From NCBI GenBank assembly GCA_014529385.2, contig CM043971.1:83061340-83125339 (forward strand): a stretch of 64,000 nucleotides of DNA, given 5' to 3'. Under the pieces are notes generated by a model, which saw nothing but the letters and a program-made list of their open reading frames with translations, was not told the origin of the DNA and made no database searches. Made by a program: the position numbers and the translations under genes. The first letter of the stretch is position 1. Each line of letters starts with the position of its first letter. The stretch is from Adiantum capillus-veneris. Its lineage: Eukaryota > Streptophyta > Polypodiopsida > Polypodiales > Pteridaceae. Positions 45,098-55,860 of the stretch are shown here, piece by piece.

Positions 45098-45851
45098 CTA
45101 CGTGCGTGTATTACCATGTATACTAGCAGGCACATTACTATTATGTATTTTCTTCTCATCAGGGTCATCATGAATGTGTGCTTTCACTATGGCTTCCTCA
45201 AGTGTTTTAGGGTCTTGGGTCTTGACATACTTCTTAAGCTTGGGTGTCAGACCTCGTATGAACCCCTCGTACTTGTTGAAAGGTTTCCAAGCCTTCCAAC
45301 TTGAGGATAACGTCCCGATAGTGAGAGATATATTCAAGGAGTGATGGGTATTGGCGCATGGAACATGTGTCCCAAGCCGTCCAATTCCGATCGGCCTCGT
45401 TAGTAGGAAAACATTCCTTGCTAAACATTGCTTCAAAGGCTGCCCAACTCTGTGGTATGATGTTCTTCTCCTTGAGAGACATCCACCATTTGTAGGCCTT
45501 GCCTTCCAGAGTTAAGATCATCTGCAGAGCTCTGACTGCATCCAGAGTACGCCTTAAGGCTTGAATTCCATCCCATTTGCTGAGAAAGATGTTCACTGCA
45601 TCCTTATTGCGTTCTCGGTCTTCGCCCTTAAAGACTGGTGGTTTAAAGTTCTTTAACAAGTCATTCACCTCTTTGGCAGTGAGTGTATGCAACGTATCAT
45701 TAGTTGGGCCTTGACCTTGTGTGCCAACGTGCTCATGCATGTGGGTGTCAGCAGGACTCTTAGACTGCTGATGCATTAATTGAATTACTAATATGGAGAG
45801 TTTAGTAACACTTTCATTTAAAGCTTTAAAATTTTCATCCATGACTGTCAT
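45098..45851 (-). pseudogene. gag: Gag capsid of chromovirus 3
   Basis: The 205-codon ORF starts MTVMDENFKALNESVTKLSI (coiled-coil-like). It continues with FKPPVFKGEDRERNKDAVNI, LTLEGKAYKWWMSLKEKN, WAAFEAMFSKECFPTNEADR and YPSLLEYISHYRDVILKLEG, a standard gypsy capsid. After a frameshift near 45270 it continues as FNKYEGFIRGLTPKLKKYV in 45436-45098. Confidence 0.82.
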
Positions 45852-46785
45852 GCGTGTCTAAAGTGCACGAAATTCTTGAATATCGAGCAACTCATAAGTA
45901 TCTTCTCATGCCATAGCATCACGGTTACTCTCCTTGAGAGGATCCGGCCGCGGGCCATCATTGGTAGGATCAGGAGTACTTTGCTCAAAATTGAATGTCA
46001 TATTGATGTCAGAATCCATGACTACACAGTGCAATGAAAGAAGTACTCAGAAAATATACCTGATATTGAGAGCACTTGCAAAGTATAGTAGCCGTGCTAA
46101 CTCCATCAAAATCAAGAGTAGTCCGCCTTATATGCTTTGAAAATACCGACAAAAACTTGTAATTGTTCGCTTTGAAACATCGTTGATGACTGAATCTTCC
46201 TGAAGGAAAAAAATTGCAATAGATACTCTTTCGAAACTTCAACTCCGTCAAAATTTAACTTCTACCAATTGCTGCAATTTCTGAACTTTTGACAGTTTTG
46301 CCAAGAATTTCGTGGCCCCTTGCCTATGCTTGTGTTGGATCTTGGCCAACAACCGTCGAACACCCTAGCTTGTGTATGGGGTGTGTGCCCGGGTGGGCAC
46401 GCACCCTAGCTTGAGATTTTTTTGATGAATTGCCCAGGGCCAAAGGCCTTGGGCGCCTTGTGTGTGAAAAAAACCCCCTCGAGTCGATTATGTGGACCAC
46501 GGCAGTGCCGCCAGGGCGAGGGAGAGAGAGAACTGCCCGTCGGTTGTGTTTTGGGCGTCGCTCCAGTGACGTAAAATCCTCCCCTCCCCAGCACGCATCC
46601 GCCGGGCTAAGCCACACAGCGTATGCCGAAGGTCGAGGTCGCCTCCCTCCCGGCACAAGCGGCGCTTCTCACACAGTGGGACTTCGTCGTCCCCCTTAGC
46701 AGGCGGCTCTTCACACCCTCAAACAGAGGAGAATGCAAAAAGCTCCACGCTCTCTTGCCCAAAATAGACCATGCTCTGATACCAA
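45852..46785 (-). other. Leader of chromovirus 3
   Basis: The region between the 5' LTR/primer site and gag. Upstream of the gag ATG, a frame can be read through stops to about 46016 (minus). The right half (46300-46740) is GC-rich with no recognised gene. Confidence 0.55.
46771..46785 (-). promoter_or_regulatory. Primer binding site of chromovirus 3
   Basis: Minus strand TTGGTATCAGAGCAT directly abuts the LTR end and is a perfect match to the initiator-Met tRNA 3' end. Confidence 0.95.
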
Positions 46786-46938
46786 TGTAAGACAGGGGTG
46801 ACTAGAGCCTGAGAGTCCACCACCCAACCACCCTTTATATGGGCATGACCTTGGCCCTTTGCCCTAGTTGGACTCCCCGTTCCACACCGCCTAGCCTGGC
46901 CCTGCCTTATCTAGTCCGGCCTTGCCGGTGTTCTGACA
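46786..46938 (-). repeat. 5' LTR of chromovirus 3, 153 bp
   Basis: Same length and ends as 41127-41279. The differences seen include T/G at the TATA flank (TATATGGG against TATATAGG) and GGTGTTC against GCTGTCC. Confidence 0.93.
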
Positions 46939-46943
46939 TCTGG

Positions 46944-48100
46944 CTTGATAAAAATCCCACATTAATGATGTTTTGGCTCATGGTTAAGGATATTTTTGTA
47001 CTAGCCATCTTGGCACTGTATTTTTTTTGTTTTCTGCCAAATAGTCTTTATCCATGCTTTATGTTGCCATAAAGCTAGTGGGTTTAAAAACTTAGGGTGT
47101 GTACTTTACCCATGAAAAGTAGATGGTGGTTTTTGTACTACAAAACACCAAGGGGTGACTGATTGTCTGATTGACTGCATACCGTTATGTTACTCTTGTT
47201 TTTCAAAAAATCGAAGCTCGTACCAAGCTACTAGTGTGGTAATGGGATTACCTTTATATTGTAGCGTTTTTAACATAAGGTTAACTTGACTAGATTGGCT
47301 TATTAATTGTGGTATAGTAGATTCCATATAGGATTTGGCTTTGCCTAGCCAAATCGGCTACCTTGAAGCTATCAATGGTATGATTTTTGGTTCTAAAGAT
47401 GTGGATTCAGAGAAGTTTTTATGACTCATGGTGCTTGGAGAAACAAAACAAAATTTAGGTCAAAAATTTGGCAATATAATTTGAAAAATGTAAAAAATTG
47501 ACCTATGGATTGCTTGGGAGATTATGACACCTGGAGTAGAAGGGGTAGTGGCCTTTTGATCAAGAATCATATGTATTCTATTACCTTAAATTTTAAAAAA
47601 ATTGGGGCTAGATAGAAACCAATACCTATAATTACTTTCTTATTTTAAAGAGCTTTTCAAAATAATAGAGAGCTAGAATACATAAACAAGTCGGACAATA
47701 GTTTTAGGTCGATTTTTTTTAAAGTTGGACATGGATAACAACTGACATAGTCCATTGACACCTGTAAAACACATCCAAGGCTAACATATGTGTTGTCTTG
47801 TTGGATGGATGCAGGTGAGGACTTTATCCTTTCTTGGAATTTTTTTGGCTTGAAGCAAATGTCTGCCCGTGACTTCACTGGCTCCTACTACTGTTTGGGA
47901 ATTACTTATTTGATCAGTTATTGTAATTTTACATTAGAATGAGATCTCATTTGTATAACCATGTACAAAGATAATTCTAAGACTGAGTTGTTTTTGTACT
48001 AATTATTGTCACTATTCTAAAGTCAATTGTCTTTTGAGCATAAAAGTTCATTTATGTATTATTATATAAGTAAAAGAGCTACACACACATGTCACATATG
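46944..48100 (+). mobile_element. PLE unit 6, right part
   Basis: Resumes at CTTGATAAAAATCCCACATT exactly where 41126 stopped (compare 17186). It carries motif F (47727-47822). It breaks at GAGCTACACACACATG near 48090, where intact units continue to ORF1. Confidence 0.75.
47727..47822 (+). ncRNA. Conserved structured PLE motif, copy F
   Basis: Perfect arms CACCTG (47759-47764) and CAGGTG (47812-47817), with the inner helix AACACAT/ATGTGTT. This is a good reference copy. Confidence 0.55.
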
Positions 48101-48569
48101 GTATATCTACTCCTTATTTTACACCTTAAACCTAACCTAGCCTAGATTGACTGGAAACCCATATAGTGGTAAGCTAACCTACATACACTCTAATCTACTT
48201 AGATTTGGTATTACCTTCGGGTTTAATCTTGGATGGAACTCTACCCTAATGAACTATAACAAGATCGTGCTGAGGGGAACCGTCCCTATGATTTTTTTCA
48301 AAAGGGGTTATTACCATGGTACATATATATACGTGGCCTTTTATAGGGCTCTTATCGCAATCATGATGGTCATCAACCCTTCCCTGCCCCCGATGCTCTA
48401 CGACAGCCCCAATTGCCTCCACGCTCTCTCGTGCACTCTCTCTTCCAACATTTCCACACACTTTCTTGTGTACACTAAAAAAGCATACCATGGCCTACCT
48501 TATTGGTCTCTATGCTGATCTCGTCAGCATACTCCATGGGGGTCTCTGTCCATCTACAGTTGGAGGTTC

Positions 48570-48725
48570 CCTATTTAAAGGTGAGGGAAGCTCTTCCCCT
48601 CACTTAGTCTTGCTTGCATTGTGTGTGTTTGGGTAAGAGAGTTTTGAGTTCTTCTTTTTGTCAAGCATACTATTGGTTAGCCTTGGGGTAGGTGGTGATA
48701 TGGAGCGGTCATACTTTGGCCCTAA
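48570..48725 (+). promoter_or_regulatory. PLE core promoter and hairpin, unit 7
   Basis: CTATTTAAAG (48571-48580) abuts the hairpin GTGAGGGAAG/CTTCCCCTCAC (48581-48603), whose loop is itself partly paired. ATGGAGCGG follows at 48699. Confidence 0.5.
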
Positions 48726-49557
48726 AATTTAAGCTATGGGCAATGCAATCTTTTTATTATACTTATTGCTTTTATAGAAAGGTTGCTCTTATCACTATAG
48801 CATATGTTGTTTTGGCTTAGCTGGTTTTATTTTTCTTGTTATGATTAGAATGATTCTTGAACTACATTCCAAATAAAACCAGTTACAATTTCTTATTGGT
48901 TTGTACAAATAGTCAAAAAATGATTGACAGCCTCTCTTTTTTGATCGATTTCAAATCCGAGTGCAAGATATGTAAAGGTAGCTGAATTACTTCTAATTTG
49001 AGTTTTGAAATAGGTTGGTTTTTTATAAAACTCTGTACTACTAGAATAATTCTAGAATTTCCTTGTTTGCTTGATAAAAGAAATTGACTTTGGTGGTTAT
49101 TTAGTACTCAAAATCACAAGTTACCTTGCTAGCACTAGTTGTGTTTGAGAGATCATAACTGAGATACATCTTGTAAACATAAACCTTGGAAAACTAGAAG
49201 TAACTTTGCATAAAATTCATAAACACAAATTCAAGGGGACAAAATTATGGGTAAGACACTTGGACTAGAAGGGATGATGGTTTTCTAATCAAAACTTTAT
49301 ATTCATTAAATAAATATGTATAAATTCTTAAACAAATGGGATAACTATTAACCTTATTTATAACCTATAATCTCACTTGGATCTTAAGGAATTCATGACC
49401 TTATGATCACAAGTTAAAACAAATTAATAAGAAAAAAAGAAACACACCTTGCACTTAAACAGAAGGGCAATGGCTTTCTCAATACGAAAAAACAAATGAT
49501 AGCTTCATGGTTTTAAGGGTGGTACCCATAGTTGTTTTTTGGATAGTGGTTTTAAGT
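48726..49557 (+). other. Noncoding region of PLE unit 7
   Basis: AT-rich, with no gene recognised. Phrases such as ACACTTGGACTAGAAGGGATGATGG (in two parts, near 49258) echo the other units. Confidence 0.4.
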
Positions 49558-49652
49558 AGGACATGGAAAACAACTAATAGGGTTTGTCAACACCTGTAAT
49601 ATGTATTCAAGGCTAATGAATGTGTTGTCTTGTTTACATGGATGTAGGTGAG
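49558..49652 (+). ncRNA. Conserved structured PLE motif, copy G
   Basis: Arms CACCTG (49591-49596) and TAGGTG (49645-49650) pair with one G-U. The flanks are diverged, but the arms and TTGTCTTGTTT are kept. Confidence 0.5.
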
Positions 49653-49912
49653 GACTCTACCTTTACTTAAGATCTTTTTGGCTTAGCTGCTACTGTCCAC
49701 CATTGATTCATTTGTCCTCTTACACTCTTTGAATCAATTAGTCCTGATTATCCTCTATACAAAAACACTTGAATGATACCTCATTCTTACTTTAATGAGA
49801 AAAAATAAATCAAAGACAGAGTCATTTTTGTTCTGCTCCTTGTCCCTTGTCTAATGCCAGCTGTCTTTTGAAGTGTTATGTTCTTTTGGGTATAAGTATT
49901 GATTTAAAAATA

Positions 49913-49914
49913 GC

Positions 49915-50007
<93 letters not shown>
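49913..50007. repeat. (CA)n microsatellite, about 95 bp
   Basis: The join between truncated unit 7 and the inverted-repeat region. Confidence 0.97.
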
Positions 50008-50009
<2 letters not shown>

Positions 50010-50230
50010 AATCACTTTACTTTACTTGGGCTACTTCTTCCTGAATTTGCACACACTTCACTCTTGCTTTGGTATCAATAATGTGATATGTTGGTTATAC
50101 TGTCTTGTGTTGTGCATAACTCCCCAGGGTCAACTTTGTAGATGATTATTAGTTTGAAATTTCCTTTGATAGGGATAGATAATTGTCGGATATTACCCCA
50201 GAGCTGTGTGTTTTACTTGTCACTTCCTAT
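50008..50230 (+). repeat. Inverted repeat, left arm
   Basis: From CTTAATCACTTTACTTTAC to about 50230, this matches the minus strand of 51105-50985 and 50690-50575. A (CA)n plus about 250-bp segment of the right arm is missing here. Confidence 0.8.
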
Positions 50231-50570
50231 AAAAAACAATCATGCTATCCATAGAGGGGCATAGAAGCACAACCAATCAAGGGGTAGCCATGCTGGACAG
50301 ATAGTTAGACGACATCAGCTCATAGCTGGCTCATTGGGACAGGACATGGGAAAGGATAGCGAGGTCTAGTACAGAACCGTGGTTTATAGAACCATCCGAT
50401 AGCACAAGGATGAGAGAAATTGGGAGGGAAACAGGTAATAGGATTGCGTAGTGTGCAAATAAGAGCATCATTTCATGCTCGTGAGGGAAGTGATTAAAGG
50501 CACATTATCTGGCTTAGATCTTGGGTGGGGAGATAGTAATTACCCACTATCACCAAGGGTCCCTAGGAGG
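50231..50570. other. Spacer at the inversion centre
   Basis: No gene was recognised. The spacer includes AGCCATGCTGGACAG and other unique sequence and separates + and - oriented PLE units. Confidence 0.4.
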
Positions 50571-50574
50571 ACAT

Positions 50575-50930
50575 AGGAGGTGACAAGTAAAAGACACGGA
50601 TCTTTGGTAATATCCCACAAGTATCTATCCCTTTCAAAGGAAATTTAAAAGCAATAATCATCTACAAAGTTGACCCTGGGGAGTCATGAACTCAGAAAGG
50701 CAAATTGCTATAGGATAGAGTATGTGTATAGGTAGGAGGAGGTTTTTAAGATCCCCATAAGACAGTGTAACTAACATCTCCCATTAGCATAGAAAAATAC
50801 ATTCATGGGGATTAAGGAAGAGTAAAAACTACCATCCATTGAGAAAAAATCCCAAACCTCCAAGTGGATTGCATACCGAGAGGATAGAGTCATAGTTAAT
50901 GGTGAAGCACTCATTGGTAGATGTAGAGAC

Positions 50931-50986
<56 letters not shown>

Positions 50987-51190
50987 TGAGCACAACACAA
51001 GACAATATAACCAAAAAATCACATTAGTGATACCAAATCAGGAGTGAAGTGTGTGCAAATTCAAGAAGAAGTAACCGAGGTAAAGTAAAGTGACCAAGTG
51101 TGTGTGTGTGCACGTGTGCCATACTCAATGAGTCAACAATAGACCCATTGAGTATGGGCCTACTGCCTCCTCAAGTTGATGAGAGTACAA
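50575..51190 (-). mobile_element. Inverted PLE-associated segment, right arm, with 3' end
   Basis: On the minus strand the PLE 3' stem (51157-51119) and a short CA run (51110-51098) are followed by TTGGTCACTTTACTTTACC, a (CA)n tract (50984-50934) and further sequence to about 50575. This mirrors 49913-50230 in the opposite orientation. Confidence 0.65.
51119..51157 (-). promoter_or_regulatory. PLE 3'-terminal stem-loop, copy 3
   Basis: Arms CCATACTCAATG and CATTGAGTATGG pair perfectly over 12 bp. Compared with 28654-28691, position 7 of arm 1 and its partner both differ (T-A here, A-T there). Confidence 0.6.
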
Positions 51191-51690
51191 TAGTCAAGTT
51201 TGAAGTAAAAAGAGTTGTAATAGTTGAAAATCCATGAGTCTCAATGGAGAAATAAGTGACAATGTTAACAAAGAGGATTATACTCCAATCAAAGATTTAA
51301 GGCTTTGTCCGCCAATAGAGAATAGTATGGATGCCATTCCAAATTGGTCGTAGAGGGTTGCCATGCTTATAGCAGTTTCAGTGGATAGACTTCAAACAAA
51401 TTGTCCAACCAAGAGTACCGTTTATGGTTAAAATGTTCCTAAAATCATAAGAATTGATATAATTAAATAAGGGTAAATAATTCTAGAAAACCTAAAACCT
51501 AAAACCTGTAGAGTCAAAGACCAGAGTAGCTGTGAGCATGAATCCAATCTAAAGACAAGAAAAGACCACCTAAGACCTAACAAGGCATTATCGACAATGG
51601 GTCAATCCAACCTAAAGACAAAAATCTCCAAAGCCAATGTCATTATTACCCAACAAACTGGGTGGATGTGTGTGTTGCTATATTTAAACT
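51191..51690 (-). mobile_element. PLE fragment, minus strand, joined to 3' end
   Basis: The minus strand contains GCTCACAGCTACTCTGGTC near 51530, aligning with GCTCACGGCTATTATAGTC upstream of ORF1 at 21271. It then runs to the 3' stem without ORF1 or RT. It is therefore an internally deleted unit. Confidence 0.5.
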
Positions 51691-51929
51691 AATATTTATA
51701 CACAAAAGAACATAACAATTCAAAAGACAATTGGCTTTAGACAAAGGACAACGATTAGCACAAAAATGACCAGTCTTTGATTCATTTTTTGTACATCATA
51801 GTGAGAGTGAGGTATCATTATAGTAATTTGCACATAGATACTTAAAAACCACTGATAATAAAGTTACAGAGGCCAAGTATATCGGTGACGGATAGCAGCA
51901 AAGCCAAAAAGATCCTCAGTAAAGATAAA

Positions 51930-52030
51930 ACCCTCACCTACATCCATATAAACAAGACAACATATTCGTTATCTTTGAATAGGTATTTCAGGTGTCAATG
52001 AACCTATCAATTGTTATCCATGTCCTACTT
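51930..52030 (-). ncRNA. Conserved structured PLE motif, copy H
   Basis: Minus strand arms CACCTG (51994-51989) and TAGGTG (51940-51935), with one G-U pair. ACATGGATAACAATTGATAG precedes them. Confidence 0.5.
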
Positions 52031-53699
52031 AAAAACTTTTTAAACTTATACCTACCATCCATGAAGATTTTAACTCACCAACAAGTATTCATTCTAAGAA
52101 AAATGTAATGATGCTATCACAGTGAGCCCTAGAGGCCATTACTCCATTTTATCAGGTAAAATGTGTGTTTCAAAAAGTAATTAAAGTTTACTTTAGGCTT
52201 GTCATTAGAAGGTCATGACCCCTTCCAATCCAAGTGGTATCTTTATAATAGGTTGTAAAAGTAGCTAATTAACTCTATTTTTAAAGGAAATTATACATAA
52301 TAATTTGATTAAATTTTGATAAGAAGGCCATCACCCCATTGATCCAAGTGTCTTACCCATTTTTAATCCCATGAAGCCTTTTTTGTCAACCATTTTCAAG
52401 ATTTAAGATGTTCTTGTTTTGTAATGAAAAATAAAAATGATTCGATCACATCTTAGTCCAAACCATCGATGGGGCATTATTTCGGAGGAAAATCTTTTGT
52501 TAAAACTATTTACAGTCTAAAGCGGTTTTTTGTAATCAAGAAGTAAACCTAAAATTCTATATGTGTTATAAGCGAGATCCTCAACCAGCTAGTATCCAAC
52601 CCACTAGTAAGGTCCATTCAGAGTGTGCAAAAAGAAATGCCAACCACTACCCAGTAATGTAGGTGACAGTTTATCCCAAGCAGAACTTACAACTGAGGAA
52701 TAAATTTATCCTTTTGAGTTAGTAAAATTGTACGCTAACACCCAACAGGCATTGCTTCCAATATGCATTATATCCAAAACTACTTATAGTTTAAAGTGTT
52801 TTCTTATAAAACAAGTCACTAATCCGAAAAAATGTCGGTAGCCAGGTATCCCAACTCAACAGAAATCATAAGGGAGTCGGTGATTCAAGAATAACTAATT
52901 CAAACCTACCATAGGGTATAATATTTTAAAGCTCAAAGTAGGAAGGCATAATATCACTATATCAGCAAGGCATTTTGAGCCAACGGAAGCCCAAGAATTT
53001 CCAAGTCATATAGCTCTACTAGTTTCAAAGTAAAGGATCAAAATTCCTATAAACAATCGATCAATGAAAGCATCAGGAGCTAGCAATGTTCTGAGCCTAG
53101 CATGAGTCGGAACTCATAATTACCAATTATATTTAATATATTATCTAGGAGAAGCAAACCCCATACCAAAGCAATCCCAGTACTAGGTTAAGTTCAAACT
53201 AAAGTAAGCTGAAGTATCAAGCCATCCTCGCTATTCAAGTTCAGAGTGAGTAACACCATGTAGTTAGGTAAAAAACTGAGAAGCAGCCCATTCAAGGCTC
53301 AAACATTTACCAATTTTGAGATTTCCAAAGTATTTCACCTATGTTGAAATTTGATACACACAAAAAAATAGACATTTTCATCAAAATTATAAATGCCATA
53401 GCCAGTAAGTAAAGCTCCATAGGGGATTATGACCCCATAGTCAAAGATAATCAGGCTTGACTCCTGCAAATTATCACAGATATCAAGGGGAAAGGTAAAA
53501 TAGCTTCAATGAACCCTTCAGCAATTGGATAGAAATCAGCTCAAAGAAAGCTAAAACTTTCCACCCCACCACTAGCATACCAACATAATCAACCAGTCAA
53601 AGCATTAAGTTTCTCATAGAATGGATTTACCTTTCTATATCCAGAAAGAGAAAAACAGATCCAACATTAAGCCACCATTAACCAATCAAGATAAAAATT

Positions 53700-53722
53700 A
53701 TATATATATATATGTATATATA
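53700..53722. repeat. Short (TA)n microsatellite
   Basis: TATATATATATATG-type repeat within the minus-strand unit. Confidence 0.8.
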
Positions 53723-54238
53723 AAACCATCATCAACTAGCATGCACAATATCAATAGATTTTTGCATAAACTAGTCCAGGTAGCAGAGACCATCATCCCC
53801 AACTTTTCAGAAATTACTAGGGGGGTTTTTTAAACTCTTGATGTGAACCTCAGTAGAAGTAAAGCCCCACATGAAAAACTAGACATGGTTTTCATTTTTT
53901 TAAAACCAAAATAACCAAAAATTTGGCCTCAACCAGTAGGGCAAATGGCTTTCTAACAAATTGTAGATTATTGGGGGAGATCTTGTAAACACATTTTAGT
54001 GAAAAAAATATAACGAATTAAATCATAGTAGCCACAATTACAAGTAATGAGTATCAATAGATTTTGGCCTCAACTAGCCTAGGCAACAGAGACCATCCTC
54101 ATCCCCTTAGATTCAATAGTTCCTATAGAGACCGTCATCATCGCTCAAGTGGCAACATTTTAAACAAACAGAGAGGTCCCCATCATCAACCATTATGTAG
54201 CAACAATTTAAACACACAGAGAGGCCACCATTTCAAAT

Positions 54239-54384
54239 ATTATATATATATATATATATATAAATATAAATATATATATATACATATATATATATATATG
54301 TATATACGTATATATATATACATTATATACATATATATATACGTATATATATATATATGTATATATATATACATATATATATAT
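54239..54384. repeat. Imperfect (TA)n microsatellite, about 146 bp
   Basis: TA repeats with regularly spaced C/G interruptions (ATACATATA, ATACGTATA). The IY-rich frames here are artefacts. The interruptions keep the tract self-complementary. Confidence 0.95.
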
Positions 54385-54683
54385 CATTCTCTGCATTCCC
54401 CACGCCATGGCTGCAAGACAGCATCCGCCATAGCTCTCCTACCTCAACATTAAGAATGTACCAAAAAGCCACATAATGCTAAAATCACAGGTATCCTTTG
54501 GGTCAAGGAATTGACGAGCACATTTCAAGTAAGGTTGATAGAAATTCCAAATTGATTCTGTGTAAAAGTCATGATTGCACTTGGCAGACGCCATATTTCC
54601 TGTTGTGCAAATGGGCCAGTATTAGAGGCACATTTAGTTTGATCAATGAAATTGAGGTTAAAAGGGGCCTTTATAAGCTCCCC

Positions 54684-55152
54684 CATTAGGAAGAGAATGG
54701 GGTCTAAGAGGGCCTCTTTATTTGGCAGTTTAAGGAAGTCAAAGCTCTAGTATTAAGAAAGCAATCAAAGGAGAGCTTGTGAATTCAAACAGGCAAAACG
54801 GCTAGTTTATTTGAATTCAAAATTTTCCTCCAAAATGAAATTTAAAATCTAGCGGGCAAAACTATATCAAGTAACATATCTACGGAAAGAGCTCGGTGTG
54901 TAGATTATAGATCTACAATCTCCGCTTAAATCAGGTATTGTATGTAGGAGTTATGGAAAGCCAAAATCCATAAAGTTGTCCCCTCCTTTTTTGGGGGGAA
55001 AAGTGCATCCTTTGACCATTATTACACCTCTCTTACACACCCGCCATTCTTGCACACATGGCATGCACCTATTCCTCAAAATGTTAATCACCTCCATAAT
55101 CTCATGGCAAATAAAGAGGCCCTCCTAGACCTCATCCTCTTCCTAATGTTTG
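54684..55152. repeat. Segment bounded by 50-bp inverted repeats
   Basis: CATTAGGAAGAGAATGGGGT and onward through GAGGGCCTCTTTATTTG (54684-54735) recur inverted at 55104-55152 with about 90% identity. The interior is unrelated and noncoding. It may be a foldback or MITE-like insertion, or an inverted duplication. Confidence 0.55.
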
Positions 55153-55860
55153 TCTAGAAATTGTCCACCTTTAATTATTTGAGTCGACAGTCTTCAACTA
55201 TAGAAGCAGATGGGTTGTGAAGGTAGACCTAAGTTTCACTGAGTATGGGTGCAAAAAAAGCCTTGTTAGAATCCAAAGATGATGGTCCACTCCAAAAGAT
55301 TCCACTTCAATTTGTCTGACCGGTAGGAAAGGAAAGCTTTAGAGACTTTCAAAACCATTTTTAGAAGGGTAGAGTCACTCAGGGTACATAAATTATTTTG
55401 AAATTCTTTAACATTTTTCAAAGTAGCACTGTCTCTACAGAAGAGGCCACCAATTTGTGGGACAATAGGGTAGCAAGAGTACTAACAAAATCAGGATTAA
55501 GCCCACATAAATTTTTGAGAAAATTGGCCAGCTCAGCACCATAAGAAGAAAATTGAACAAGATATTCATTATATTGTAGAGCTAATACAGGTAATTGGGA
55601 AATGTATTGTGAGATTATAGCAACCCCATCATCGATATCTTTGTCAAGAGTAGTAAAAATATTGACCCAATCATTGAAGGAAAGCATGTGTAGGATAGAC
55701 GACTTGTTGTCAGGCGACTAGGGCAGACTCATAAATAAGCTACAAAGCGTCCAGATTGCTAATACATTGAAGAACAAGGGGGCTAGGCATAGAAAGAGGT
55801 TTTGAAGCCAACTCAAGCACTTGGGAGAGGGATAAGTTTTATAACAAAAGACTGAGAGAT
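55153..55860 (-). pseudogene. PLE ORF1, minus-strand copy (partial)
   Basis: Open part 55687-55418: MLSFNDWVNIFTTLDKDIDD, ISQYISQLPVLALQYNEYLV and FLKNLCGLNPDFVSTLATLL. These match ORF1 of units 1-3 at about 60% of residues, so this is another subfamily. Further frames give RQIEVESFGVDHHLW near 55330. The copy stops near 55153 at the inverted-repeat segment. The independent divergence with retained similarity suggests ORF1 was under selection in the past. Confidence 0.65.

Larger units (their letters stand above)
41127..46938 (-). mobile_element. Ty3/gypsy chromovirus 3, complete, minus strand
   Basis: Two 153-bp LTRs (41127-41279 and 46786-46938), a perfect TCTGG target duplication (41122-41126 and 46939-46943), an exact initiator-Met primer site next to the right LTR and a polypurine tract next to the left one. 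Gag, protease, RT, RNase H, integrase and chromodomain are all present but separated by stops or frameshifts. The LTRs differ at only about five positions by eye, so this is probably the youngest large insertion here. Confidence 0.95.
48101..50007 (+). mobile_element. PLE unit 7, 5' region only
   Basis: Promoter hairpin 48581-48603, noncoding region, and motif G (49558-49652), of a more diverged subfamily. It ends AAAATAGCAACACACAC, which turns into the CA tract 49913-50007. No ORF is present. The 123-codon frame at 48147-48518 shows no domain. Confidence 0.6.
51691..54680 (-). mobile_element. PLE unit H, minus strand, 5' region only
   Basis: Contains motif H (52030-51930 on the minus strand) and upstream noncoding sequence. 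It ends at ATATAGCAACACACACATCC (minus, near 51690), the same breakpoint as unit 7. The upper border is uncertain. No gene was recognised in 52.1-54.6 kb. Confidence 0.5.

Noticed and set aside
48147-48518. 123-codon ORF in unit 7
   Set aside because: No domain, no homologous frame in other units, ordinary composition.
54064-54453. IY-repeat frames on both strands
   Set aside because: Produced by the (TA)n tract.
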